This document shows positions 22,532-30,884 of a stretch of DNA of 41,171 nucleotides, in pieces (position 1 is the stretch's first letter; the number at the start of each line of letters is the position of its first letter). The notes beneath the pieces were generated by a model that had not been told where the DNA came from, ran no database searches, and saw only the letters and a program-made list of their open reading frames with translations. A program made the position numbers and the translations under genes. Source of the DNA: RGIG3009 sp045648765. Lineage in GTDB: Bacteria > Bacillota > Clostridia > Oscillospirales > Acutalibacteraceae. The stretch lies in contig JAZROQ010000020.1 in assembly GCA_045648765.1 (NCBI GenBank), positions 1-41,171 on the forward strand. Reading direction: 5' to 3'.

Positions 22532-24385
22532 ATGTGCGGTTTTGCAGGATTTTTTGCCAACGGCTTTGGCGGTGACCGACACGCCGTGATTAAAGCAATG
22601 GCGGACAGAATTATTCACCGTGGACCTGACCAGGCCGACTATTATGTCGACGAGGATATGGCACTTGGTTTTCGGCGGTTATCGATTATTGACTTGGAAG
22701 GCGGCAGCCAACCGATTCAAAACGAAGACGGTACCAAAGTGCTGGTGTTTAACGGGGAGATTTATAACTATCGTGAGTTGCGCGAAGATTTGATTGCCGC
22801 GGGACACGTTTTTAAAACCAAAAGCGACTCGGAAGTGTTGTTGCACGGGTACGAGGAATACGGCGCCGAGTTGTTGCAACGGTTGCGCGGTATGTATGCG
22901 TTTGTCGTGTGGGACAGCGTGCAGAAAAAATTGTTTGGCGCTCGCGATATTTTTGGGATTAAGCCGTTTTATTATTATCAAAACGGCGGCGAGTTTATGT
23001 TTGGCTCGGAAATAAAATCCTTTTTATCGCATCCTTCGTTTGTCAAAGAACTTGACGAGGATTTGTTGCCGGATTGGTTGTGCTATGAATATTTGCCGAT
23101 GCGCAAGACGTTTTTTAAAAACGTGTTTAAACTGCTTAACGGTGAATATTTGGAATGGCAAAACGGTGAGCTGACGATTCACAAATATTACGACGTGGCA
23201 GACAAGTTTGTTGCGGACAACCGTGTTTCGGCGGAAGAATGGGAACGCCGTATTACCGACGAATTTAAAGAATCGGTGGCGGTGCACCAAATCAGCGATG
23301 TGGAAGTGGGTTGCTTTTTGTCGAGCGGCGTGGATTCCAGCTATGTGGTGCGTGAGGTTTCTAAAGTGGCTTCTGCCGTTAAGACATTTTCGGTGGGCTA
23401 TGAAGAAGAAAAATACAGCGAATTGCCTTTTGCCCAAGAATTTTCAAAGGTAATTAACGTAGAAAACATTTCGAATAAAGTTTCTGCCAAGCAATATTTT
23501 GACATGGCGGGAAAAATTCAATATTACATGGACGAACCGCTGCCGAATCCTTCGGAAGTGCCGTTGTATTTTTTGGCAGAAAACGCTGCCAAATATGTGA
23601 AAGTGGTGCTTTCGGGCGAGGGTGCCGATGAGTTGTTTGGCGGGTACCCCATGTATTTGGAAGGCGGACATTTTTCAAAATACAGCCGTATTCCGCGGTT
23701 TATTCGCAAAGGGGTTGCGGCGATTGCACGACGGTTGCCTGACAGTGTAAAAGGCAAACGATTTGCCATTCGTGGGGCAATGAAACCGTATGAACGGTTT
23801 ATGCGCGCAAACTATGTGTTTACCAAAGAAGAACGCGCAAAATTTTTGAAAAACCCCGGTACACCGTGTGATCCTGTGGAACTTTCGCGCAAACATTTTG
23901 AGAAAGTGGCGCATCTTGACGAGCCGACACAATTGCAGTATGTGGATATGCAAACGTGGATGTTGTATGACATTTTGCAAAAAGCAGATCGCATGAGCAT
24001 GGCAAACTCGCTTGAATTACGGGTGCCGTTTTTGGACAAAAAAATGTTGGAGTTGGCAGTAACATTGCCGACCAAACACCGCATTGACGGAAACACCACC
24101 AAGGTGGCGTTGCGCGCCGCTGCGTTACGACAATTGCCGGAAAAAACCGCGCATAAAAAGAAACTTGGCTTCCCGGTGCCGCTTAACGATTGGTTGCGGC
24201 AAGATGAATATTACGAACGTGTGAAAGCCGCGTTTTCAAGTGATATTGCCGACAAGTTTTTCCAAAAAGAGGCGATTATGGCGCTGCTTGAAGACCACAA
24301 ACAGGGCAAGGCGCTGAATATGAAAAAGATTTGGACGATTTATACGTTCATTTTGTGGTACGAACAATTTTTTGTTCTTAACTGA
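22532..24385 (+). CDS. Asparagine synthase-type glutamine amidotransferase
   Basis: 617 residues. ATG 22532 follows caaggaggt and gives MCGF, exposing the nucleophile Cys2 needed by class II glutaminases. The glutaminase domain (about 1-190) has RIIHRGPD, RRLSIIDL and NGEIYNY. The synthase domain has the pyrophosphate loop SSGVDSS (264-270) and VVLSGEGADELFGGYPMY. All catalytic signatures are present, so it is active in the AsnB/AsnH group. It may be a plain asparagine synthetase. Directly after a D-aspartate-ligase-like gene, amidation of D-Asp in the peptidoglycan bridge (AsnH role) is a serious alternative (inference). A 9-bp hairpin follows the stop. Confidence 0.9.
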   Translation: MCGFAGFFANGFGGDRHAVIKAMADRIIHRGPDQADYYVDEDMALGFRRLSIIDLEGGSQPIQNEDGTKVLVFNGEIYNYRELREDLIAAGHVFKTKSDSEVLLHGYEEYGAELLQRLRGMYAFVVWDSVQKKLFGARDIFGIKPFYYYQNGGEFMFGSEIKSFLSHPSFVKELDEDLLPDWLCYEYLPMRKTFFKNVFKLLNGEYLEWQNGELTIHKYYDVADKFVADNRVSAEEWERRITDEFKESVAVHQISDVEVGCFLSSGVDSSYVVREVSKVASAVKTFSVGYEEEKYSELPFAQEFSKVINVENISNKVSAKQYFDMAGKIQYYMDEPLPNPSEVPLYFLAENAAKYVKVVLSGEGADELFGGYPMYLEGGHFSKYSRIPRFIRKGVAAIARRLPDSVKGKRFAIRGAMKPYERFMRANYVFTKEERAKFLKNPGTPCDPVELSRKHFEKVAHLDEPTQLQYVDMQTWMLYDILQKADRMSMANSLELRVPFLDKKMLELAVTLPTKHRIDGNTTKVALRAAALRQLPEKTAHKKKLGFPVPLNDWLRQDEYYERVKAAFSSDIADKFFQKEAIMALLEDHKQGKALNMKKIWTIYTFILWYEQFFVLN

Positions 24386-24387
24386 TG

Positions 24388-24410
24388 TTTATCCCCTGTA
24401 TGGGGATAAA
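24388..24410 (+). terminator. Hairpin without T-run after the amidotransferase gene
   Basis: Perfect 9-bp stem, tttatcccc/ggggataaa with loop tgtat, three bases after the stop codon, followed by ataaaac instead of a T-tract. It may be an RNA 3'-end structure or a weak terminator. It lies only 8 bases before the riboswitch. Confidence 0.4.
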
Positions 24411-24417
24411 ATAAAAC

Positions 24418-24516
24418 AACAGAGTAGACCGATGTGCGTTAAGTGCCGTGGGGACGGGGAGTTGCCCTGCGGACGAAAAGAGATATCTTGCGGTACATTG
24501 GTCGCATCCCGCTGTC
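24418..24516 (+). promoter_or_regulatory. Tetrahydrofolate (THF) riboswitch
   Basis: The stretch carries the conserved blocks of the THF riboswitch class in order: gagtaga, gcgttaagtgcc (24436-24447), ggacggggagttgcc, gacgaaaag, cttgcggta and tcgcatcccgct. Flanking acag (24419-24422) and ctgt (24512-24515) can close helix P1. This class binds reduced folates and typically controls folT, which is exactly the next gene. A promoter between it and the upstream gene was not clearly seen. Confidence 0.9.
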
Positions 24517-24533
24517 GAGACATAACAAATGAG

Positions 24534-24581
24534 AATTTCTCCTTTTTATGCCGACGATACGGAATGTAAAAAGGAGGAATT
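24534..24581 (+). promoter_or_regulatory. Shine-Dalgarno-sequestering hairpin (riboswitch expression platform)
   Basis: Segment 24534-24549 (aatttctcctttttat) is the near-perfect complement of 24566-24581 (gtaaaaaggaggaatt), which contains the folT ribosome site. The loop has an inner ccg/cgg pair. Pairing would hide aaggagg and block translation, so folate control is likely at translation initiation (inference from structure). Confidence 0.7.
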
Positions 24582-24584
24582 TTT

Positions 24585-25085
24585 GTGTCAAAAAAAGAAA
24601 CCATCAAAACCATGACGTTATGCGGAATGCTGATTGCGCTGGATGTGGTGATAACACGATTTTTGTCGGTAAACACACCGATTACCCGCATTGGGTTTTC
24701 GTTTATTCCGGTTGCGGCTGCCGCCTATCTTTATGGTCCGCTTGGCGGGGCTTTGGTACACGGACTTAGCGATGTGATTGGGGCGTTGCTTTTCCCGATT
24801 GGTCCGTATTTTCCCGGGTATACGGTGACGGCAGCGTTAATTGGCTTGTTTTATGGTTTTTGTTTTTGGAAAAACAGCCGTTTTTCGCGTGTGGTTTTGG
24901 GTACTGCTGCACAAACGGTGTGCAGTTTGTTTTTGACGTCGTTTTGGATTGTATTAACCTCTACCAAAGGTGCTGCGTATGGTCCTGTGTTGCTGACACG
25001 CTTACCGCAAGCGGCGGTGATGGCGGTGGTACAACTTCTTTTATTGCCGCCATTACTTAATTTGATGAAACGAATAAAATGGTAA
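24585..25085 (+). CDS. folT: ECF transporter S component, folate-specific (FolT)
   Basis: 166 residues from GTG 24585, with aaggagg five to eight bases upstream. Five to six membrane helices; an N-terminal GMLIALDVVITRF and the conserved AYLYGPLGGALVHGLSDVIGALLFP loop match FolT-type S components. These capture folate and dock on the shared EcfA-EcfA'-EcfT module, encoded elsewhere. The specificity is supported by the THF riboswitch and its ribosome-site hairpin directly upstream. Folate import would be shut off when cellular folate is high. Monocistronic, ended by a strong bidirectional terminator. Confidence 0.92.
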   Translation: MSKKETIKTMTLCGMLIALDVVITRFLSVNTPITRIGFSFIPVAAAAYLYGPLGGALVHGLSDVIGALLFPIGPYFPGYTVTAALIGLFYGFCFWKNSRFSRVVLGTAAQTVCSLFLTSFWIVLTSTKGAAYGPVLLTRLPQAAVMAVVQLLLLPPLLNLMKRIKW

Positions 25086-25126
25086 AAACAATCCCGCAAC
25101 CTGTCGGTTGCGGGATTGTTTTGTTT
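25085..25126. terminator. Bidirectional terminator after folT
   Basis: Perfect 17-bp stem, 25085-25101 with 25106-25122 (core atcccgcaacc/ggttgcgggat), loop tgtc, T-rich tail. It also serves the convergent 1174-residue gene. Confidence 0.9.
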
Positions 25127-25132
25127 TATGAA

Positions 25133-28100
25133 TTATTTGACTAATTTTAACAGCACGGATTGTTGACGGAGCATGTCAACACACACTTTGGAAAGGGTGC
25201 CGTTTTTGTAAGATTTGCCGATTTCGTCGGCGCCGTAAACACCGACAACGTCTGTGTAGCCTGCGGGGAGTTGCACGGTGACGGGTTTTGTTTTTTCGTA
25301 TGTGGCATCGTCTAAATCTTTGGAATAGTCGATGAGCAACAACATATCCTCGCCCTTTTCGTTGACAAAGGGTGTGATGCCACAACGTTTAGGGGCAAGG
25401 TATTCCGACGTGGAAAGGTTGCGCAGGGTATCGGTGAGCGTGTTTTCGATGAGCGCGCTGATGTTATGCGCCGTGATATACAAAGCGTGATAAAAACTGT
25501 CGATACCGATTTGGCAAACGGGGGCGTTGATGAGCACCGCGTTGCCTTTGCGAAGGAGAACGGGGGTGTTGTTATTGGTTTTTAGCAACACCTCGGCATC
25601 GACGGCATCGTAGAAGATTTCGGTTTGTACCGAAACGATGGGTTCAATCGTTTTGCCGTCGGTGAGAGAAGTGAAGGTGTCAACATGGCGATTTTCTGTG
25701 ACACCGAAAAGATCTTCCAGACCGGTGACGTCGTGGGTGGCAATCAGCGGAACACCTGCTGCATGTAATTTGCGCAGAGTGTCGATTACCTTTTTGTCGG
25801 CATTTTTGAGCGAAGGCAATACTAACATGTCGCAGTTTTCGGGTGTGAGGTGTGCAAGTCCTGCGTAGTTGACAACGCTATTGACGGGCAAGCCTGCTTC
25901 ACGCAAACGAAGGTTGACAAAACCGAGACCGGCATCACTGATGTTGTGGATGCAGTGGCCGTTCCAACCATATCCGCCACCGCTGGCACGGTTCATGCTT
26001 TTGTCGGGGTCGAAGCGGTCGTCTTGCGACGTGATTTCGTATAGGAAGGCGGCACCTTTTTTGGGCTTTGCCGGTTTGTTATCCATGGCGATACCCCAAG
26101 CGGGCATAAATTCATCCAGTTTGGGTTTGGGGTCCATTACATATAGGCTATACATCATGATACCGTAATCACGCCAATAATCATAGCCGCCTTGCTCGAC
26201 CGCATAGCGAGCAGTGTTAAAAATGTATTCGTATACTTGGGTGGTGCACAAATACGGTTTACAGGGGAAGTACCCTACCGGCGGACGTGAACACGCGATG
26301 GCGGTATCGGGACAGCCTTCGCGGAACGAATCGTACAGTTCGGGATACAGTTTAGCACGCGGGTCTAATAATTTGGCGGTGGTAAGCCCCCAAGCACCGC
26401 GAGTGGTGGAATAGTTGCAATCGTGAGGATAGTCTTCGAATTGTTGGTAACCGTCGGCAAACTCGTAAGCCTTAAAGGGGTTAGCACCGTACCACCGCGC
26501 AGAATATGCACCGACATAGGTGGAAACATAAGGGTTATAAATGCCGTAGGACATACGCTTGGCTTTGGGGTTGACTTTTTTGATTTCTGCCCACGCGGCG
26601 TTTTGTTTTTCTTCCATTAACGGCAGGCAGAAATCGACAAAGTCCCCAACGCAACGGTGCATAAAGTTTTTATATTCCTCCAGCGTAAACGATTCGCGCA
26701 CGTTGCCGAGACCGAGTTCTTGTTTGATTTCGGGATGGATTTCCAAGTACCGTTCAAGCAGACCCAGTAGGTGTTGTTTGAATGTGGAGAATACAAAAAA
26801 GTCATAGCGCGGTGCGAGTGCGTTTTCTTCGAATGCGGGGGTTGAGTTGTAGATATAGTCGGCGTTTTGGGTAACACCCATGGAAAGGGTGGTGCCGTCC
26901 AAAATATCCTCACGGCGCACGGCGCGAGTGTTCATCCACGCAAAGAGTTTGCGTTTGAACAAGGGATACACTTCCCAAACGCGACGTTCATTTGCCACAC
27001 AAGGCAAAACTTGTGCAACGTGAATGTAGTGACCGACGTTGAAATCGGCAAGCGATGACCACGGGTCGGGACAAAATGTGGTAAGACCCATGGGGGCAGC
27101 ATCGCCGACGTGACCGTCGAAAATGCCGCTGGCTTCTTGCGGAGAGATTTCGCTGTTCGGGTCGATAACCTCAAACGCTGAATGGTGCTCTTTGACCACT
27201 TTGCCGAAATAGCAAATTTCGACGGATAAATGATAAACGCCGAGCGGCAACGGTTCCAAATGAATTCCAAAACTTTTGGCTGCGGCCTTGGCATATTGGT
27301 TGGGGATATCTTTGGCGGTCGCGATAAGTTTTTTGATAGGGCGTAAAAACGCATCTTGCAACGAAACGTTTACCGACAAAAATTCCGTGCCGTGGGTGCT
27401 GCGCACGTCCACAAAGAAATCGTTTTCAGTTTCGGTATAAAAATAGTGGTTGCCTTCTAAGTGGTGGATGATTGCTTCGCGGTTTACAGCGGTTTCGGGG
27501 ATGGCATCTGCCAACGCTTTATTAAGCGGCGATTTGACATCGATGGAAAACTCGGTATCTAACGGTTTGCCGTTATATAACAAATTGCCGTTTGTGTCGT
27601 AGACAAATTGCCGTTCACCGGCATAAAACTCGGCGCCGAAACCCAAAAAATTATCGTAACCGACGGTAATTTCTTCCACTTTGCCGAAATCGTTTACCAA
27701 AAACGAGCCGCAAAGCGGGGCTTCTAACACAGTCATAACGGCACGGTACACGTTGTTTACGCGGGTGGCGGCGTAGGATTCGCCGGCAACGCCGTCTTTG
27801 GGCATGTAGTTGGAGTCGAGCACACGGAACGTACCGTTTTCCATATACAGGCGTTTTTGGTCGTTGAGTTTTACATATAAACCGGTGATATCGTTATAGG
27901 GGGTTGCCCACACTTCGCCATGGACTTTTTCCACCGGTGTTCTGCCCCACAAGCCACCGCCGAAAACATAGTCGATTTTGGTAACACCCTCGCCAAGGGA
28001 GGAAAGAGTGAGGGTGAGTTCGTAGGGGAGTTCGGCACCGTTATCGCGCGGGAGTACCACGGTGTATTCGGCTTGTTTTTGTTCTTTAATTTCTTCGGTT

Positions 28101-28657
28101 TGGAATACAAGGTCGGAAACGACCAGTTCGCGGAATGCCGCTTCCCGCGTGAAGGCGATTTTGCCGCGAGTAACCTCGATGTCGCAGTCGAACACACAAT
28201 CCGATAATTCACAGTGCATGGCGTTGTCGGTGACGGTGAGGGTGACTGGATATTTAACATCGCACTCTTGTGTTAGCGGGTAGATTTTCTCTTTGAGTGT
28301 TTCGCGCTTTTGACCATCGCGTTTGAGAAGGCGAACACGGGTGGTGTTGTCGGCCATGTGTGTGAGTTCCAATTGATAGCCGCGGCGGGTAAAGCGGTCG
28401 TAACCAAACAGTACCACAAACGTTTCCTCAAAACCTTTGCAGTGGGTTTCGACGTGCAGCAAATTGAATTGCAAAGAAAAAGTACGCACGGAGGGAGTGT
28501 TAATATAGGCGCGGGTGCCGCTGAACGTGATGGCATAGCCGTTTTTGTCGGCTTGTCCGCTTAAATGATAATAGGGTGCATCCTTTTCTATTGAAAGGGA
28601 ATAGGGTTGACCTTTCTCATCGTATGTGCAAAGCGAATTTTTTAACACGAAAGACAT
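25133..28657 (-). CDS. Large cytoplasmic protein, putative glycoside hydrolase-like, family not recognised
   Basis: 1174 residues. ATG 28657 has aaggagg eight bases upstream; an upstream in-frame start lacks a site. There is no signal peptide or membrane helix. Residues about 1-200 are beta-rich and read like a LamG/concanavalin-type jelly roll (FSLQFNLLHVETH, RGYQLELTHM). About 200-520 are further beta domains. About 540-860 are mixed alpha/beta with many aromatic residues (RYDFFVFSTFKQHL, GGYDYWRDYGIMMY), compatible with a TIM-like barrel. About 935-980 (CDMLVLPSLKNAD, AAGVPLIATHD) resemble the amidotransferase-like domain that follows the barrel in GH42 beta-galactosidases. No catalytic pair can be assigned. 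It is monocistronic, with its own promoter and terminator. The enzyme class is inference only. Confidence 0.7.
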   Translation of the reverse strand: MSFVLKNSLCTYDEKGQPYSLSIEKDAPYYHLSGQADKNGYAITFSGTRAYINTPSVRTFSLQFNLLHVETHCKGFEETFVVLFGYDRFTRRGYQLELTHMADNTTRVRLLKRDGQKRETLKEKIYPLTQECDVKYPVTLTVTDNAMHCELSDCVFDCDIEVTRGKIAFTREAAFRELVVSDLVFQTEEIKEQKQAEYTVVLPRDNGAELPYELTLTLSSLGEGVTKIDYVFGGGLWGRTPVEKVHGEVWATPYNDITGLYVKLNDQKRLYMENGTFRVLDSNYMPKDGVAGESYAATRVNNVYRAVMTVLEAPLCGSFLVNDFGKVEEITVGYDNFLGFGAEFYAGERQFVYDTNGNLLYNGKPLDTEFSIDVKSPLNKALADAIPETAVNREAIIHHLEGNHYFYTETENDFFVDVRSTHGTEFLSVNVSLQDAFLRPIKKLIATAKDIPNQYAKAAAKSFGIHLEPLPLGVYHLSVEICYFGKVVKEHHSAFEVIDPNSEISPQEASGIFDGHVGDAAPMGLTTFCPDPWSSLADFNVGHYIHVAQVLPCVANERRVWEVYPLFKRKLFAWMNTRAVRREDILDGTTLSMGVTQNADYIYNSTPAFEENALAPRYDFFVFSTFKQHLLGLLERYLEIHPEIKQELGLGNVRESFTLEEYKNFMHRCVGDFVDFCLPLMEEKQNAAWAEIKKVNPKAKRMSYGIYNPYVSTYVGAYSARWYGANPFKAYEFADGYQQFEDYPHDCNYSTTRGAWGLTTAKLLDPRAKLYPELYDSFREGCPDTAIACSRPPVGYFPCKPYLCTTQVYEYIFNTARYAVEQGGYDYWRDYGIMMYSLYVMDPKPKLDEFMPAWGIAMDNKPAKPKKGAAFLYEITSQDDRFDPDKSMNRASGGGYGWNGHCIHNISDAGLGFVNLRLREAGLPVNSVVNYAGLAHLTPENCDMLVLPSLKNADKKVIDTLRKLHAAGVPLIATHDVTGLEDLFGVTENRHVDTFTSLTDGKTIEPIVSVQTEIFYDAVDAEVLLKTNNNTPVLLRKGNAVLINAPVCQIGIDSFYHALYITAHNISALIENTLTDTLRNLSTSEYLAPKRCGITPFVNEKGEDMLLLIDYSKDLDDATYEKTKPVTVQLPAGYTDVVGVYGADEIGKSYKNGTLSKVCVDMLRQQSVLLKLVK

Positions 28658-28692
28658 AGCAAAAAACCTCCTTGGGACCTGCTTTTTTCCAC

Positions 28693-28721
28693 ATTGTAGC
28701 ACAGTGTTTTTGAAAAAACAA
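28693..28721 (-). promoter_or_regulatory. Promoter of the 1174-residue protein gene
   Basis: On the minus strand: TTGTTT (28721-28716), 17-bp spacer, TACAAT (28698-28693) preceded by TGC (extended -10), 35 bases upstream of the start codon. Confidence 0.6.
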
Positions 28722-28726
28722 GAGAA

Positions 28727-28761
28727 AAAGCGAACAAAACCAAAACGGTTTAGTTCGCTTT
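28727..28761 (-). terminator. Terminator of the holB-ricT-rmuC operon
   Basis: Stem aaagcgaac/gttcgcttt with an inner aacc/ggtt pair. On the minus strand it is followed by the T-rich ttctcttgtttttt. It lies just after the rmuC stop. Confidence 0.75.
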
Positions 28762-28774
28762 CTGAAAAACAGGG

Positions 28775-29983
28775 TTATTCGGCGGTGTCGTCAAAGGATT
28801 GAGTGTCGACGGTCAGGGTGAGAAGCGAGTCGGCTTGCATGCTTTCGATCTCTTCGACGTTGCGAAGTTTTTTGAGGATCATATCGTTGCGGTGTTGCGC
28901 AGATTCGAGTACATCACCTGCTTCGGTAATCTTCTTTTTCGCTTTGTCGAGCAGACCTTCAAACTTATCGTACTGCGCTTTGGCGGCGCCAAGCACCTTC
29001 CACACTTCGGCGGCACGTTTATCCAACGCTACGGTGCGGAAGCCGATGCGCAACGTGTTCAAAAAGGCCGTGATAGTGGTGGGGCCGCACACCATGACGC
29101 GGTATTTGTTTTGTAAATCTTCCATTAAACCCGGGCGGCGCAGCACTTCGGCGTACAGACCTTCCGTGGGAAGAAACAAAATGGCAAAATCGGTGGTTTT
29201 GGGAACTTCAATATACAAGTCGGCAATGGTTTTTGCCTCGTTACGCAGCGTGCGTTCCAACGCTTTTGCCGCTGCTTCGGTTGCCTCTTTGTCGGCTTGT
29301 TCGGCGGCGTCGCACAAACGCACATAGTCTTCTTGCGGGAACTTGGAGTCGATGGGTAACCAAACAAACGTGCCGTCTTCATCACGAGAGGGGATTTTGA
29401 CAGCGTATTCCACCAGTTCGCGGTTGTTGCGAACCGACACGTTTTGGCTGTATTGCTCGGAGGTGAGAGTTTGTTCCAAAATGTTGCCGAGCTGCACTTC
29501 TGCCCACGTGCCGCGGGCTTTGACGTTGGTCAGCACGCGCTGCAGTTCGCTGACACCGCCAGCCAGTTCGCGCATTTCACCAAGCGATTTGTACACACTT
29601 TGCAACTGTTCGCCAACGGTTTTAAAACTGGTGTCCAAGCGTTTTTCCAACGTGCTTTGAAGCTTTTCGTCGACCGTGGCGCGCATTTGGTCCAATTTCT
29701 TTTCGTTGCTTTCTTGCAGACCGCGCACGGCGTTGGTAAGCGACGTGTTTAATTTTTCTTGGTATTCGCCCGAAACTTTCAGTGTTTCTTTTTGGCCTTC
29801 TGCCAAAATGCGGTTCATTTCTTTGAGCGCATCGTTAAGTTCTTGACGCGTGCTGCGCAGTTCTTCACGTAAGCGGCGTTCGGTTTCTTCCAAGCGCGTA
29901 TCGGCCTGGGGCTTGCGCAGCAATAAAACGAGTTGCAACAACAAAACAGCGGCGGATAAAATTAAACAAATGATAACTTCCAT
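28775..29983 (-). CDS. rmuC: RmuC-family DNA recombination protein
   Basis: 402 residues, ATG 29983 with aaggtg upstream. One N-terminal membrane helix (3-21), then a long coiled coil (about 30-165, rich in E/K/R/Q: EETERRLREELRSTRQEL). The RmuC nuclease-like domain follows, with RGTWAEVQLGNILEQ, LPIDSKFPQEDY and FLPTEGLYAEVLR, all hallmark stretches of the family. The D-S-K and GxWxExxL elements match a PD-(D/E)XK-type core. RmuC limits rearrangements at inverted repeats in E. coli; the exact activity is not established. It lies nine bases after ricT, as the third gene of the operon. Confidence 0.92.
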   Translation of the reverse strand: MEVIICLILSAAVLLLQLVLLLRKPQADTRLEETERRLREELRSTRQELNDALKEMNRILAEGQKETLKVSGEYQEKLNTSLTNAVRGLQESNEKKLDQMRATVDEKLQSTLEKRLDTSFKTVGEQLQSVYKSLGEMRELAGGVSELQRVLTNVKARGTWAEVQLGNILEQTLTSEQYSQNVSVRNNRELVEYAVKIPSRDEDGTFVWLPIDSKFPQEDYVRLCDAAEQADKEATEAAAKALERTLRNEAKTIADLYIEVPKTTDFAILFLPTEGLYAEVLRRPGLMEDLQNKYRVMVCGPTTITAFLNTLRIGFRTVALDKRAAEVWKVLGAAKAQYDKFEGLLDKAKKKITEAGDVLESAQHRNDMILKKLRNVEEIESMQADSLLTLTVDTQSFDDTAE

Positions 29984-29992
29984 TTTTTCACC

Positions 29993-30856
29993 TTATTCCA
30001 GATCGGCTAATTCGTCGAGTTCGGCTTTTTCCACTTTGGTGTGGCCGTCTTTGATGGTTTTGACGTCGTCGCGGGTAAATGTTACGGGTGGGGAATCGGG
30101 CGATTTTTCCAACCGCACTTTTAGGTTGCCGGCAAGCAAATCTACTTCGACCACTGTGCCGCGGCCTTCGGGCGTGTTGACCAAAGCGCCTTGTTTGGGC
30201 GTGATTTTAAGGAGAGAGGAATAGACATCTTGCTCATATTTTAAACAGCACATAAGACGGCCGCACGAACCCGAGATTTTGGTGGGGTTGAGTGACAAGC
30301 CTTGTTCTTTTGCCATTTTGATGGAGACCGGTTGAAAATCCGAAAGGAATTGTGCGCAGCAAAGCGGGCGACCGCAAATGCCCAAACCGCCCAACAGTTT
30401 GGCTTCGTCGCGAACACCGACTTGGCGCAGCTCGATGCGGGCGTGGAACAATCCTGCCAAATCTTTGACCAGGTTGCGGAAATCCACGCGCCCTTCAGCG
30501 GTGAAGTAAAAAAGAATTTTGGAATTATCGAAGGCACATTCTGCGCCGATGAGGTTCATTTCCAACTTATGGGCGGCAACCCGTTCGGCACATAAAGCCA
30601 ACGCTTCTTTTTCCCGCGTTGCCAGTTCGGCGGCGCGGCGAATATCTTCTTCGGTTGCAGCGCGAACAACGGGTTTGAGCGGTTGCGGGATTTGGGTGTC
30701 GTCCAACGGTTTGTTTTCCATGGCAACTTCGCCGCATTCGATGCCGCGAGAAGTTTCGACAATGGCGTACTCACCTTTTTTGAAGGTGTGACCGTTGGCG
30801 GCAAAATAGTAGATTTTGCCGGTGCTTTTGAAACGAATTCCGATAACGTCGGTCAT
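29993..30856 (-). CDS. ricT: RicT/YaaT (PSP1 domain) regulatory iron-sulfur protein
   Basis: 287 residues. PSP1-domain protein of the RicT (YaaT) type: GIRFKSTGKIYYF at the start, VVRAATEEDIRRA, and the two Cys clusters Cys161/166/167 (CGRPLCC) and Cys198/203/204 (CGRLMCC). In Bacillus these take part in iron-sulfur cluster binding within the RicAFT complex, which guides RNase Y and affects sporulation and competence. RicA and RicF genes are not in this window. A Ser/Pro-rich C-terminus ends with an acidic tail. It follows holB by 28 bases, the same order as in Bacillus (holB-yaaT). Confidence 0.93.
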   Translation of the reverse strand: MTDVIGIRFKSTGKIYYFAANGHTFKKGEYAIVETSRGIECGEVAMENKPLDDTQIPQPLKPVVRAATEEDIRRAAELATREKEALALCAERVAAHKLEMNLIGAECAFDNSKILFYFTAEGRVDFRNLVKDLAGLFHARIELRQVGVRDEAKLLGGLGICGRPLCCAQFLSDFQPVSIKMAKEQGLSLNPTKISGSCGRLMCCLKYEQDVYSSLLKITPKQGALVNTPEGRGTVVEVDLLAGNLKVRLEKSPDSPPVTFTRDDVKTIKDGHTKVEKAELDELADLE

Positions 30857-30884
30857 GAGATATATCCAACCTTTCTTTTGGGGA

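Noticed and set aside
24388..24410. Full intrinsic terminator for the amidotransferase gene
   Set aside because: The hairpin is perfect but no T-tract follows, so it is listed only as a hairpin with low confidence.
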